A stretch of DNA of 26,257 nt from an uncultured Campylobacter sp. (GTDB lineage: Bacteria > Campylobacterota > Campylobacteria > Campylobacterales > Campylobacteraceae): assembly GCF_937997595.1 (NCBI RefSeq), contig NZ_CALKTS010000171.1, positions 1 through 26,257 on the forward strand, read 5' to 3'. Positions 13,188 to 21,906 of the stretch are shown here, in pieces. Within the stretch, counting starts at the first letter, position 1. Each line of letters opens with the position of its first letter. Below the pieces are notes generated by a model. That model did no database searches. It worked only from the letters and a program-made list of their open reading frames with translations, and had not been told where the DNA came from. Both the position numbers and the translations under genes were made by a program.

Positions 13188-15827
13188 TTAAGGCGCAGTT
13201 TGATTGCTAGAGTTCGGGTTCGTTCTCGCCCGCTCTTTGCTTTTTAGAGCCTCGTAAATTTCATCGACGCCGCTTAAATTTTGATCCAAAACCTCTCTCG
13301 CCTTTTTTAGCGTGCGTGCGCCAAAAATCCCATCCTGCTTGGCTCCGATGCTTTTTTGGATATATAAAATTTTATCCTTTTGCATCGCAGCGGAATCCTT
13401 AGTCGCCCTGGAAGCGGAATTTGAAGCAGGGCTTTCAGAGCCGCTAGAGCTTGCACTCGTAGAATTTTCGTCTACAGAATTTACGCCATCACTCGCAGAA
13501 GCGGAATTTTCGTCCTCAAAAAATGTAGGCATCCACCCTCGCAGCAGCCATGCTGCGCCCGTTTTCGGCACATAGCCCGTATTTGCCGCGCCTCCGTAGA
13601 TTGCGCTAGCTAAAACGGCGCAGAGCAGAGCTTTGCAAAAGCGAGCAAACGCCGCGCCGCCCCTGCCGCAGCGATACTCTCGCGGAATTTTACGAGCTTT
13701 TACGGCACACCGTACTGCGCTTGCCAGCCACAGCGCCACACCGCCTAACAGCCCCACAGCGGCGATTACCGCGCCGCACGCAAGTGCCCAAAAATAATGC
13801 TCCGCAAAGATCATCTCGAAGCAGCCCTCGCACGCCAGCGCAGCCGCTGCGATGAGCGCGCCTCCGCCTATGCACCACACCGCGCGGTCATATCGCGGAC
13901 TTAGCACGCCAAGCGCCCCAGCCATCGCTCCGCCCAAATCACGAGCGCATTGCTGCGAAATAAAGCCCTCACAAACGCGCATAATCGCCGCGGCGAAACT
14001 CTGCGCGCAATCCTCGCGCAAAGAACGTGGGAAAAAGAATTTCTTTAATCGTGCAAAGGGCGAAATTTTAGAATTTGACGAGGCAGGGCTTTGCGTATTC
14101 GCGCGATTTTTAAATTTTGCAGCGGCGAGGTTTTTGGAATTTGCGGAATTGATTGCGGCGGAGTCTATGGAATTTGTGGAATTTTGAGCATTTAAGACAC
14201 TTAAATCTCGGTAATCTCGCTCGCCGCGTAATTCGTAAAGACCCTCCGCAGTGCGATCAGAAGTGCCGCTTAAGCCCTCTTGCGAGCCGGCAAAATTAGG
14301 TCCATTCTGCGCGAGAGCTTCGTCGCTTTGCTGCCTAGCCTCAAAATCGCCGGCAGAATTCTCTCCACCTTCCAAAAAATCTGCCCCTGAAAATTTTATG
14401 CCACCGCTCACTCCTCCTGCGAACCTGCCTTGCTCTCCGCGCAACCCCAAGCGATTATCTTCCGCGCCCATAGAATTTGCCGAAGCGCTCGCGAATTTCG
14501 TGCCCGCAAATTTTACGCTCGCGCCGCCCTCGAGATTTTCTTTGCGCGAAGCGTCTTTTGCAAGGCTCAAAGCGTCGCGATCAGCCGTGCCGCGGGCAGA
14601 ATTTGCAAAGTTAAAATGTCCATCCGCGCCGCGCAATTGCTCGAGATTTAGCGTCTCGCCGCGCAGCTTAGCACTAGCTAGGCGCATCGCCGCATCCAGC
14701 GCAGGCTTCGCGCGAAATAGCGCAAAAAGGCTTTGCGCATCGTCCCACCCTAGCCTAGCGGGTGCGCCGCGCACCGCCGCAAGCTCCGACGCAAAAACTT
14801 CGTCAAAAAAGCTGGGCCTTACGAATGTCACGCCGCCGAAGCACGCCGCATCGTAAGCCTTGCCACAGACGGCAAAACTCAAGCGCAAAAAATCATCCTC
14901 CGCGCTAAATACCGCTTCGCAGCCGCCCTGCACCGCTCGCAGCGAGCTTAGACGAAATAAAAGTCTGCGCGCAACAAAGCCTACGCCCTTGCTGCATAAA
15001 AACTCCAGCAGCTCGCGCCCGAAAACCTGCGAGCTAGCGCCTATGCTGACGCTCGGGCGGGCATAAACGGATATTTTGCCGGTGCGAGTGAAATACCCGC
15101 GCCCATCGCAGTGCTCGCAGCGAAAATCGCCCGCACCGCCGCACTTTTCGCAGCGTAATCTGCCCGCACCGCCGCAAGTGGGACAAATGCGCGAGCCGCT
15201 ACCGCCGCAGCTAGCGCAGGGTATGAAGCGATAGCCCATAGAATTTGACGCAGAGCCTGCAGAATCGCCTCCAGAAAGGCCGCGCGCATGAGCGTCCGTA
15301 GAGCTTAAAGCCGCGCGGCTATAGCCACCGGCGCCCTTGCAATCGGGGCAGATCAAGCGCCCGCGCCCGCCGCAGTTAGCGCACGGCGTCTTGCCTGCGC
15401 CTTCGCAGGCTTTGCAGCGCCTCCTGCCCGATCCGCTGCAATGCTCGCAACGCAGCTGAACGCTAAAGGGCTTAAAATCGTGAAATTTTATGATCTGATC
15501 CGCATTCGTAGCGGCTTTTTGGGGATCTGCACGCAGGCGTAGCATAAAGGCCTCGCTTAGCTCTGCATCAGTGCTTGCCGCATGCAGACACTCGCGTGCG
15601 TGAGCTTCGAACTGCGCGACGTCAGCGAAATGCAGCTGAGCGCGCTCACCGCCACTTATCTGCGAAACGCTAAACTTGCCAACAAAGTCATAACGCACGC
15701 CAAGTCGCACGCTAAATTCGTAAAACTCGCGATCAAGCTCGCGCAGATCGGCGCCACCGCTACGCGCTAGTGCTTTGAGCCTAGCGACAAACGCCGCCGC
15801 CAGCCCCTCTTTATCCAGCTTGTCCAT
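13188..15827 (-). CDS. Large membrane protein: double DnaJ-type zinc finger, three TM segments, PG-binding-like tail
   Basis: The start at 15827 has a good RBS (GAAAGGAGCG); an upstream ATG at 15857 would add ten residues. The 879-residue product has, in order: an unrecognised 125-residue N-terminal domain; four CxxCxGxG motifs (127-169); a 35-residue Ser/Gly insert; four more such motifs (204-243), together two DnaJ-type zinc-binding modules without a J domain; a 150-residue domain; a long Ser/Asn/Ala-rich linker (about 425-590); three membrane segments (about 648-668, 676-704, 726-746); and a second Ser/Asn linker. The tail YIQKSIGAKQDGIFGARTLKKA (split as YIQKSIGAKQDG + IFGARTLKKA) resembles PG_binding_1. 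Three crossings put the tail in the periplasm, where peptidoglycan is. Function unknown. Confidence 0.8.
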   Translation of the reverse strand: MDKLDKEGLAAAFVARLKALARSGGADLRELDREFYEFSVRLGVRYDFVGKFSVSQISGGERAQLHFADVAQFEAHARECLHAASTDAELSEAFMLRLRADPQKAATNADQIIKFHDFKPFSVQLRCEHCSGSGRRRCKACEGAGKTPCANCGGRGRLICPDCKGAGGYSRAALSSTDAHARGLSGGDSAGSASNSMGYRFIPCASCGGSGSRICPTCGGAGRLRCEKCGGAGDFRCEHCDGRGYFTRTGKISVYARPSVSIGASSQVFGRELLEFLCSKGVGFVARRLLFRLSSLRAVQGGCEAVFSAEDDFLRLSFAVCGKAYDAACFGGVTFVRPSFFDEVFASELAAVRGAPARLGWDDAQSLFALFRAKPALDAAMRLASAKLRGETLNLEQLRGADGHFNFANSARGTADRDALSLAKDASRKENLEGGASVKFAGTKFASASANSMGAEDNRLGLRGEQGRFAGGVSGGIKFSGADFLEGGENSAGDFEARQQSDEALAQNGPNFAGSQEGLSGTSDRTAEGLYELRGERDYRDLSVLNAQNSTNSIDSAAINSANSKNLAAAKFKNRANTQSPASSNSKISPFARLKKFFFPRSLREDCAQSFAAAIMRVCEGFISQQCARDLGGAMAGALGVLSPRYDRAVWCIGGGALIAAAALACEGCFEMIFAEHYFWALACGAVIAAVGLLGGVALWLASAVRCAVKARKIPREYRCGRGGAAFARFCKALLCAVLASAIYGGAANTGYVPKTGAAWLLRGWMPTFFEDENSASASDGVNSVDENSTSASSSGSESPASNSASRATKDSAAMQKDKILYIQKSIGAKQDGIFGARTLKKAREVLDQNLSGVDEIYEALKSKERARTNPNSSNQTAP

Positions 15828-16529
15828 GATCGCTCCTTTCTTGCGGACGCGCCACAAAGCCGCGCCGCATAAATTTTAAAATTCCTTTATTAAAATCCTG
15901 CGAATTTTAGCATTTCATATAATTATACCGCGAAAGGGAATTTTAAAATTCCAAAATCTCACGCAGGATGGAATTTAGCACCATTGCGCGCCGTAAAATC
16001 TTGCTGCAAATCAAAACTCTAAAATAGAGCTCGACGCAAAATCTCGCACTGCGGGGCGGCGACGTACATAACTGCCGCAACAAATACGGCGCGAATGGAT
16101 CGCAAAACGGAGTCGCCCGGCATACAGCGTCCGAGTAATAGCATGGGACATGCAAGACTTTAATTCCGCAGCAGCGCATAATTTGGCTCGCGACGATGTA
16201 CGACACAGCGTAACGCGAAGCAAATTTCACGCCTGCATAAAATTTTAAATTTCACGGCTAGCTCGTACGTACGCACAGCATGAAATTTAAAATTTTACGA
16301 CAGCTATGGCGCGGCGTGCAGCGACCTAAAATTTTACGACAAGCAGCATCGCGCAAATTTCAATCCCGCGACAATCAGGCGACGGGTTGCGTGTAGTGCA
16401 ATTTAATTTACGAGCGCATAGCGGCATATAGTCGTCGCACAAATTCAGTTCGCAGCGAGCGACACGACGCGAAAATTCATTGCCGTGACGCAGCGACTCG
16501 TAAAATTTAGCTCTACGATATCGCGGGTT

Positions 16530-16592
16530 ATAGCCGCCTGCGCCTTTGCAAGCAAAGCGGATCAGACGTCCGTGCCCACCGCAGGCGCTGCA
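16530..16592 (-). pseudogene. Decayed 21-codon fragment of the zinc-finger gene
   Basis: In the minus-strand frame these bases encode 21 residues starting CSACGGHGRLI and ending CKGAGGY. They match residues at 15321-15383 of the intact gene at 15 of 21 positions; one zinc cysteine is replaced by arginine. DNA similarity stops soon outside the fragment. It is a relic of a duplicated or older copy of the CxxCxGxG region. Confidence 0.65.
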
Positions 16593-16828
16593 CGGTGGTT
16601 GGTAAAATTTAATCTAGGCTCTGCAAACCTCCACCAACATGACTGATCGCACGAGCGTAAAATTTAGCTCGCCTGTCGCATAATTTAACTCACGGCGGCG
16701 TATGTCGCGGCGCAAGCGCGAATTTTAGCTCGTGCGGCGATCTGCTGCGCGACCGACGGATTAATTTGACGGTGCGCTCGACATGAAATTTAGAATCTCG
16801 TAGCAATACATGACACTGTGCGCGGCCG

Positions 16829-16849
16829 CGTGAAATTTTAAATTTCACG
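16829..16849. repeat. 21-bp palindrome
   Basis: CGTGAAATT, a 3-base centre, and AATTTCACG. Closely related words occur near 16243-16256 and 16281-16299, so it is probably one member of a loose family of AT-rich palindromic words in this tract. Confidence 0.4.
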
Positions 16850-16996
16850 GCGAGCCCACGCGTTATGAAATTTTAAATCTCGCCCCGATGAGCTCGCAAG
16901 CTCGCGGCCGGCTCGGTTTAAGATCTTGCGCCCGGTTTTTGCGCGGAATTTTGCGAGCGAAATTTCAAATGCTAAACCTGCACGGGTTTCGCGCCG

Positions 16997-17024
16997 AATT
17001 CTGCGTAGAATTTTACGCAGAATT
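16997..17024. repeat. 11-bp stem hairpin
   Basis: AATTCTGCGTA (16997-17007) and its perfect complement at 17014-17024 with a 6-base loop. It lies 36 bases before the 9-bp tandem array. No gene ends here. Confidence 0.4.
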
Positions 17025-17060
17025 TGATGAAATTTCGCGGGACGAACCTGGCGCGCCGAA

Positions 17061-17150
17061 ATCCGACCAATCCGACCAATCCGACCAATCCGACCAATCC
17101 GACTAATCCGACTAATCCGACTAATCCGACTAATCCGACTAATCCGACTA
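17061..17150 (+). repeat. 9-bp tandem repeat, ten units
   Basis: Four perfect ATCCGACCA units followed by six perfect ATCCGACTA units, 90 bases with no interruption. The single C/T variant cleanly divides the array into two homogeneous blocks, a sign of slippage-driven expansion. It lies in non-coding DNA, 193 bases downstream of fhs. The unit is a multiple of three, so copy change would not shift a frame, but no credible gene crosses it. Confidence 0.9.
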
Positions 17151-17305
17151 ACCAAAACTCGACCGGCTAAAACCCGGCGCAATAAAACCGAGGCATAGCA
17201 AAACTATGATGCACTAAAACCGGGGCGCGATAAACTCGTCGCAACCTGTAAGCAAAATTTATCGCCGCCGAAGCTCGCAGCTAAATTTTACCGCCCAAGC
17301 GCGAA

Positions 17306-17336
17306 ATTTTCGGCTTTGGTTTTGAGCGCCGAAAAT
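17306..17336 (-). terminator. fhs terminator candidate
   Basis: A perfect 9-bp stem (ATTTTCGGC at 17306-17314 with 17328-17336) with a 13-base loop, starting 6 bases past the fhs stop on the minus strand. The truncated fhs copy at 11307 keeps only the stop-proximal part of this region. Confidence 0.55.
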
Positions 17337-17342
17337 AAAATT

Positions 17343-18989
17343 TCACGCCAATCCGCTTATTACGCCTTCGTCCGTGATCCTCATATTTAGCGCGTTAGGA
17401 ACTTTTGGCAGCCCCGGCATCAGCATTATCTTGCCGCAGACGGCGACGATGAAGCCCGCTCCCGTGCGGATCTGAAGGTCCTTGACGCTGAGCTTAAAGC
17501 CGCGCGCGCGCCCAAGCGCCTTGGCATCGTCGCTGAAGCTATACTGCGTCTTTGCGATGCAGACGTTTAGCCTCTCAAGCCCCAAGGCCTTGATGTGCTG
17601 CAGCGCCTTTTGCGCCTCGGGCTCAAAAACCGCCTCGCTCGCGCCGTAAATTTTAGTAGCGATCTTTTCGATCTTGCTTGCCGTATCGTCGCTAAGCTCG
17701 TAGGCAAATTTCAGCTCCTTAGCGCGCTCGCATTCATCTATGACGAGACGGGCTAGCTCAAGCGCGCCCTCGCCGCCTTTGGCGAAATTTTCGCAAATCG
17801 CCATCTGCGTGCCGCGCTGCTTGCAGTAATCGCGCACGAAGGCAATCTCCTCGTCGCTATCAAAGCTGAAGCGATTAAGCGCCACGACCGGGTTTAGCCC
17901 GAAGTTTTGTAAAATTTCGATATGCCCGCCTAAATTTACGATGCCTCTTTGAAGCGCGGCAAGATCAGGGCTCGCGATACTTTCTTTATCCGCACCACCG
18001 TTGTATTTAAGCGAGCGGATCGTGCTAACCAGCACCGCGGCGTCCGGAGCGATGCCCGCGCGGCGGCACTTGATGTCGATAAATTTCTCAGCCCCGAGCT
18101 CGCTTCCGAAGCCCGCCTCCGTCACGGCGTAATCTGCAAGCGAGAGCGCGAGCTTGCTCGCCATTATGGAGTTGCAGCCGTGCGCGATATTTGCAAAGGG
18201 TCCTCCGTGCACAAGCGCGGGCGTGTGCTCAAGGCTCTGGATGAGATTCGGCTTCATCGCGTCTTTTAGCAGGATCGCCACGGCATCCGCGCAGCCCAGA
18301 TCGCGCACGTATATCGGCTCTCCCTGCGTATCGTAGGCGACCATGATGTTTGCGATGTTTTCCTTAAGCTCGGCAAGATCGTTCGAGAGGCACAGAACCG
18401 CCATTATCTCGCTGGCGGCAGTGATATTAAAGCCGTCCTCGCGCTGCACTCCGTCGGTGCGCCCGCCCTGTCCAACGGTGATGTGGCGCAGCGCGCGGTC
18501 GTTCATATCCATGCAGCGCTTCCATAAAATTTTATCGATCTTTAGCGGGTTTTCTTGATACAGCGAGTTGTCGATGACCGCCGAAATGAGATTATTTGCG
18601 GAGGTGATCGCGTGAAAATCGCCATTGAAGTGCAAATTTAGATCATCCATCGGCACCAGCTGCGAGTACCCGCCGCCCGCAGCCCCGCCTTTGATGCCAA
18701 AAACTGGCCCCAGCGACGGTTCACGCAGCGCAAGGCAGACGCTTTTGCCCAGGCGTTTTAGCGCGTCGGCTAGACCGATAGAGGTCGTCGTCTTGCCCTC
18801 GCCAAACGGCGTCGGATTGGTCGCCGTGACCAAGATAAGCTTCGAAGCGCGCGATCGCGGCTTGATATTTAGCTTGGCTTTGTAGTGGCCGTACAGCTCG
18901 ATCTCATCCTCGCCAAGCCCCAAATTTTTCGCAACGTTTGAAATTTTATCCGGCTTCGCCGCATTTGCTATTTCGATATCGCTCAACAT
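17343..18989 (-). CDS. fhs: Formate--tetrahydrofolate ligase
   Basis: A 548-residue protein, close to the usual length of about 555. It catalyses ATP-dependent formation of 10-formyl-tetrahydrofolate from formate in the cytoplasm, feeding one-carbon metabolism. Visible signatures are the nucleotide-binding ATNPTPFGEGKTT at residues 56-68, ALREPSLGPVFGIKGGAAGGG and FGLNPVVALNRF, all typical of Fhs. RBS AAGGAGAG precedes the ATG. Its last 100 codons are duplicated at 11307-11612. It stands alone, with a terminator hairpin right after the stop. Confidence 0.97.
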   Translation of the reverse strand: MLSDIEIANAAKPDKISNVAKNLGLGEDEIELYGHYKAKLNIKPRSRASKLILVTATNPTPFGEGKTTTSIGLADALKRLGKSVCLALREPSLGPVFGIKGGAAGGGYSQLVPMDDLNLHFNGDFHAITSANNLISAVIDNSLYQENPLKIDKILWKRCMDMNDRALRHITVGQGGRTDGVQREDGFNITAASEIMAVLCLSNDLAELKENIANIMVAYDTQGEPIYVRDLGCADAVAILLKDAMKPNLIQSLEHTPALVHGGPFANIAHGCNSIMASKLALSLADYAVTEAGFGSELGAEKFIDIKCRRAGIAPDAAVLVSTIRSLKYNGGADKESIASPDLAALQRGIVNLGGHIEILQNFGLNPVVALNRFSFDSDEEIAFVRDYCKQRGTQMAICENFAKGGEGALELARLVIDECERAKELKFAYELSDDTASKIEKIATKIYGASEAVFEPEAQKALQHIKALGLERLNVCIAKTQYSFSDDAKALGRARGFKLSVKDLQIRTGAGFIVAVCGKIMLMPGLPKVPNALNMRITDEGVISGLA

Positions 18990-19130
18990 CTTCTCTCCTT
19001 AAATTTAAAATTTTATCGCGCAGCGTTTGCGCACCGCCTCTTTAAATCCGCGCATTAGCTCGCGCGCTATGCGCACCTTAATCCGCGAGCCGCGCAAGAT
19101 CAAAGCTTGCAGGCGTGAAAGTTGCCCCGG

Positions 19131-19889
19131 CTAAATTTCGATCTCGATGCCCACGGGGCAGTGGTCGCTGCCCATCACGTCGCTTAGGATGAAAGCATCC
19201 TTTAGCCGCGAGCGCAAATTTGCCGAGATGAAAAAATAATCGATCCGCCAGCCTACGTTTTTGGCACGCGCGTTAAAGCGGTAGCTCCACCACGAGTAGG
19301 CGTCCCGCAGCTCGCCGTGCGCGGCACGGAAGGTATCGATGAAGCCCGCCGCCTCCACCTCATCTAGCCACGCGCGCTCGATCGGCAAAAAGCCCGAGGT
19401 TTTGGAGTTTGCTTTGGGGTTCGCAAGATCGATCTCTCGGTGCGCGGTATTTACGTCGCCGCAAAATATCACCCCGAGCCCCTGCTCCGCGAGGCTGCGC
19501 GCGTAGGCTAGGAATTTTGCGTAAAATTCCATCTTGTAGGCTAGCCGCGCCTCGTCCTTTTGGCCGTTGGGAAAGTAGATATTAAAAAGCACGACATCGC
19601 CGAAGCGGTGCTGCAGCACGCGCCCTTCGTCGTCGGGGAAAAACAGCGCCTTGCTCGTCTCGCTTTTAAATTTCGCTAGGCTCGCCACGCCCGAATATCC
19701 CGCACGAGCGGCGGAATTTAGATCGATCTGAGAAAATCCGAGCTCATAAAGCCCTTTCGGAGCGTCCTTTTCGCTCACCTTGATCTCTTGCAAGCCCAAA
19801 AAATCGGGATTTTGCTCCGCAAGCCACGCAAAGCCGTCTTTGCCGAGCACTGCGCGCAGCCCGTTTACGTTCCAACTAATCAGTTTCAA
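19131..19889 (-). CDS. xth: Exodeoxyribonuclease III
   Basis: A 252-residue AP endonuclease/3'-5' exonuclease of the ExoIII family, acting in base-excision repair in the cytoplasm. It shows SWNVNGLR (5-12), the metal-binding Glu in LQEIKV (E35), GDVNTAH, and the terminal SDHCPVG (D242, H243), the complete catalytic set. The start is TTG at 19889 with AAAGG about eight bases upstream; translation from it gives the conserved N-terminus MKLISWN. It is divergent from dgkA across a 67-base promoter region. Confidence 0.95.
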   Translation of the reverse strand: MKLISWNVNGLRAVLGKDGFAWLAEQNPDFLGLQEIKVSEKDAPKGLYELGFSQIDLNSAARAGYSGVASLAKFKSETSKALFFPDDEGRVLQHRFGDVVLFNIYFPNGQKDEARLAYKMEFYAKFLAYARSLAEQGLGVIFCGDVNTAHREIDLANPKANSKTSGFLPIERAWLDEVEAAGFIDTFRAAHGELRDAYSWWSYRFNARAKNVGWRIDYFFISANLRSRLKDAFILSDVMGSDHCPVGIEIEI

Positions 19890-19956
19890 ATTTAGCCTTT
19901 GGCGTAAAAATTTTGGTATGATTATACGAAATTTTGACTAAATTTAAAGGAAAATT

Positions 19957-20319
19957 ATGCGCAATCAGCCCAAATACCGATTTTTTGCCAACTGGGGCTA
20001 CGCGATGGCGGGTCTTGCCGAGATGCTGCGCAGCGAGCGTAGCTTTAGACTCGAGCTTTGCGTGTTCGTGCCGCTTCTGCTGTCGCTATTTTTTTGGAAT
20101 TTCGGCGCAGTGCTAAATCTATTTTTTATCTTCGGCGCGGTCTTTACGCTCACAACCGAGTGCATAAACTCCGCCGTCGAGCGCGCGGTCGATCTTGCCA
20201 CGAGCGAAATCCACCCGCTAGCTAAGGGAGCTAAAGACACCGCAAGCACGGCCGTGATGATGAGCCTATTTCTCAACGCCGCGCTGTGGGGATATGCGCT
20301 TATCGGTAAATTCTTTTAA
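19957..20319 (+). CDS. dgkA: Diacylglycerol kinase
   Basis: A 120-residue protein with three membrane segments and the DgkA signature ECINSAVERAVDLATSEIH followed by AKGAKDTASTAV, which carries the catalytic glutamates and ATP-site residues. It phosphorylates diacylglycerol to phosphatidic acid at the inner membrane, recycling lipid left by envelope sugar transfer. RBS AAAGGA (19946-19951). It is divergently placed to xth and probably single. Confidence 0.95.
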   Translation: MRNQPKYRFFANWGYAMAGLAEMLRSERSFRLELCVFVPLLLSLFFWNFGAVLNLFFIFGAVFTLTTECINSAVERAVDLATSEIHPLAKGAKDTASTAVMMSLFLNAALWGYALIGKFF

Positions 20320-20700
20320 TCGCGTGATTGCAAATTTCGCGATAAAAGATTTAAATCGCTGCAACGCAGAGTTTTTTTGGCGAGTGCGGAATTTGCAAGC
20401 CACTTGAGTCGTTGATCGTCCACGCCTGCAACCCAAACACGACCCTGCGTGATATTGAAATTTTAAAATCCGAAATTTGCTTTAAATTTAAACTCTCCTG
20501 TGCGCGAAAATTTTAATATTCGCTCGGCTCTTAAAATTTTAAAATAGCTTTTAAAAATTTCTATAGATAAATCATTCAAGTAAATTTTACGCCGTAAAAT
20601 TTTAGCTAAAAAATTATAATGACTTTCAAGATGCTTTAATACAATTTTCACTAAAATCACGCCGTCTTAATTAAAATAATTTTCAAAAAAAAGGAAAATT
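20320..20700. other. Spacer with promoter region of PepSY/TonB-receptor unit
   Basis: No gene is seen. The right half is strongly AT-rich and contains the palindrome at 20582-20602 and TATAAT at 20615-20620. A TAATGACTTTCA stretch overlapping the -10 is only a weak Fur-box candidate. Confidence 0.5.
20582..20620 (+). promoter_or_regulatory. Promoter with adjacent palindrome (iron-uptake unit)
   Basis: Perfect 9-bp arms AAATTTTAC (20582-20590) and GTAAAATTT (20594-20602) around GCC, then TATAAT at 20615-20620. The palindrome covers the -35 zone, so it could be an operator for the downstream PepSY and TonB-receptor genes; the regulator is unknown. Confidence 0.4.
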
Positions 20701-21906
20701 TTGTCTAAATCCTTTCACAAAATCTCGCGCAAATTTCATTTGTGGCTATCTTTGATATTTTGCATACCCCTTATAATCGTATCCGCAAGCGGCTCGGTTT
20801 TAGTTTACGCGGAGCAGATCAATGAAGTTTTGCTAAAAGACAAGGTGTTTAGGACGCAAGAAAGCATAGCGAAATTCCCCGTTAGAATGAAATTTAGTAC
20901 CCTGCAATCCGAGATAAAATCCAAATTTAAAGAGTACGCGATCATGGGCTGGAGCATCGCGCAAGATGCTTCAAAGACCGATAAAATCAGACTTTCCTCG
21001 CAGAAGCTACAAAAGCAGGCCCTAATTTACCTGGACGCCTTTAGCGGCGAGATAAAAGGCGCGTCTATACCGCGAGCTCATGGCTTTATCGGCGCGATAA
21101 ATAAACTGCACGCGGAGCTGTTTTTAGGTCGCGGCGGTAGAATTTTTGCAGGCGTTGTAGGGCTTAGCGCGCTACTTATCGGCATTAGCGGCTTTTTTAT
21201 CTACAAAAAATTTTGGCAAAACTTATTCTCGCTGAGGCTAGATCGGGCCATATATTTTATGCGCGGCGCTCACCGCCTAATCGGAGTCGCGAGCACTCCC
21301 GTAATGTTTGCTATAGCTATAAGCGGAGCATGGTGGGAGCTAAGGGCGGTAACTTACAAGCCGCTCGCAAATCCATGTGGCGCGGTCTTGCAGAATTTTA
21401 AGACCGAGCAAAATTCCACCGTCGCGGCATCAAACGGAGCGGTAAGCATGAAAGCGGCGCAAAATCTTGCGACGCTAGATGAGGCATTAGCGCGGATAGC
21501 GGTTAAATTTAAAGAATTTCGCTCCACCTATATCGCCTTTCCGCTCTGTTCGGGCGGCGCTTTTACCGTATACGGCTTCGAGGCGGGGCAAAACCCGCTG
21601 CAAAGCCCTTACGCGAGCCGTATCACGATATCAGATACAGGCGAAATTTTAAAAGCGGACTTTATAAACGATGCGGATTTTTCGGACAAACTTCAAGACG
21701 GCTTTCATCGCGCCCATGCGGGCTCATACGGCGCAATAACGAAGCTTATATGGTTTTTAGCGGGGCTTGCGCCCCTATTTTTAAGCATTTGCGGATTTTA
21801 CATAACCCTAAAAATAGAAATTCTAAAAGGAGAAAGTTATGAAGAAAGTATCTCTTTCGCTCGTAGTCGCATTAAATATGCTAACTTCGCTTTATGCGGA
21901 AAATAA
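20701..21906 (+). CDS. PepSY-associated transmembrane protein linked to siderophore receptor
   Basis: A 401-residue PepSY_TM family inner-membrane protein starting at TTG, with AAAGGAAAA just upstream. An N-terminal membrane segment (14-35), a PepSY-like periplasmic part, paired segments near 148-165 and 195-215, and a last segment near 340-365 give the family layout. It shares the opening (FHLWLSLIFCIPLIIVSASG) with the PepSY protein at 3356-4516. Its 3' end overlaps the TonB receptor gene by 68 bases in a different frame, so the two are coupled. Likely role: helping release or reduce iron from the imported siderophore (inference). Confidence 0.8.
   Translation: MSKSFHKISRKFHLWLSLIFCIPLIIVSASGSVLVYAEQINEVLLKDKVFRTQESIAKFPVRMKFSTLQSEIKSKFKEYAIMGWSIAQDASKTDKIRLSSQKLQKQALIYLDAFSGEIKGASIPRAHGFIGAINKLHAELFLGRGGRIFAGVVGLSALLIGISGFFIYKKFWQNLFSLRLDRAIYFMRGAHRLIGVASTPVMFAIAISGAWWELRAVTYKPLANPCGAVLQNFKTEQNSTVAASNGAVSMKAAQNLATLDEALARIAVKFKEFRSTYIAFPLCSGGAFTVYGFEAGQNPLQSPYASRITISDTGEILKADFINDADFSDKLQDGFHRAHAGSYGAITKLIWFLAGLAPLFLSICGFYITLKIEILKGESYEESISFARSRIKYANFALCGK

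Larger units (their letters stand above)
15828..17342. other. 1.5-kb non-coding, decayed tract
   Basis: No convincing gene. The tract contains the zinc-finger gene fragment at 16530-16592, the palindrome at 16829-16849, the hairpin at 16997-17024, the 9-bp tandem array at 17061-17150 and the fhs terminator at 17306-17336. Between them are many scattered AAATTTTA/TAAAATTT words in both orientations. A 95-codon frame at 15943-16230 (minus) lacks a ribosome site and any family resemblance. Confidence 0.6.

Noticed and set aside
14251..14856. 201-codon plus-strand frame
   Set aside because: It lies wholly antisense to the zinc-finger/PG-binding gene, within its Ser/Asn/Ala-rich linker, and encodes low-complexity Ala/Ser/Pro sequence with no ribosome site.
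15943..16230. 95-codon minus-strand frame in the non-coding tract
   Set aside because: No ribosome binding site, no family resemblance, and a competing 70-codon frame in the same place; open by chance.
17061..17150. CRISPR array
   Set aside because: Units are 9 bp and contiguous with no spacers, and no cas gene is near.
16838..17182. Minus-strand frame with an Arg-Ile-Ser/Gly repeat
   Set aside because: The repeat protein is only the 9-bp DNA array read in one frame; no start signal and nothing conserved around it.
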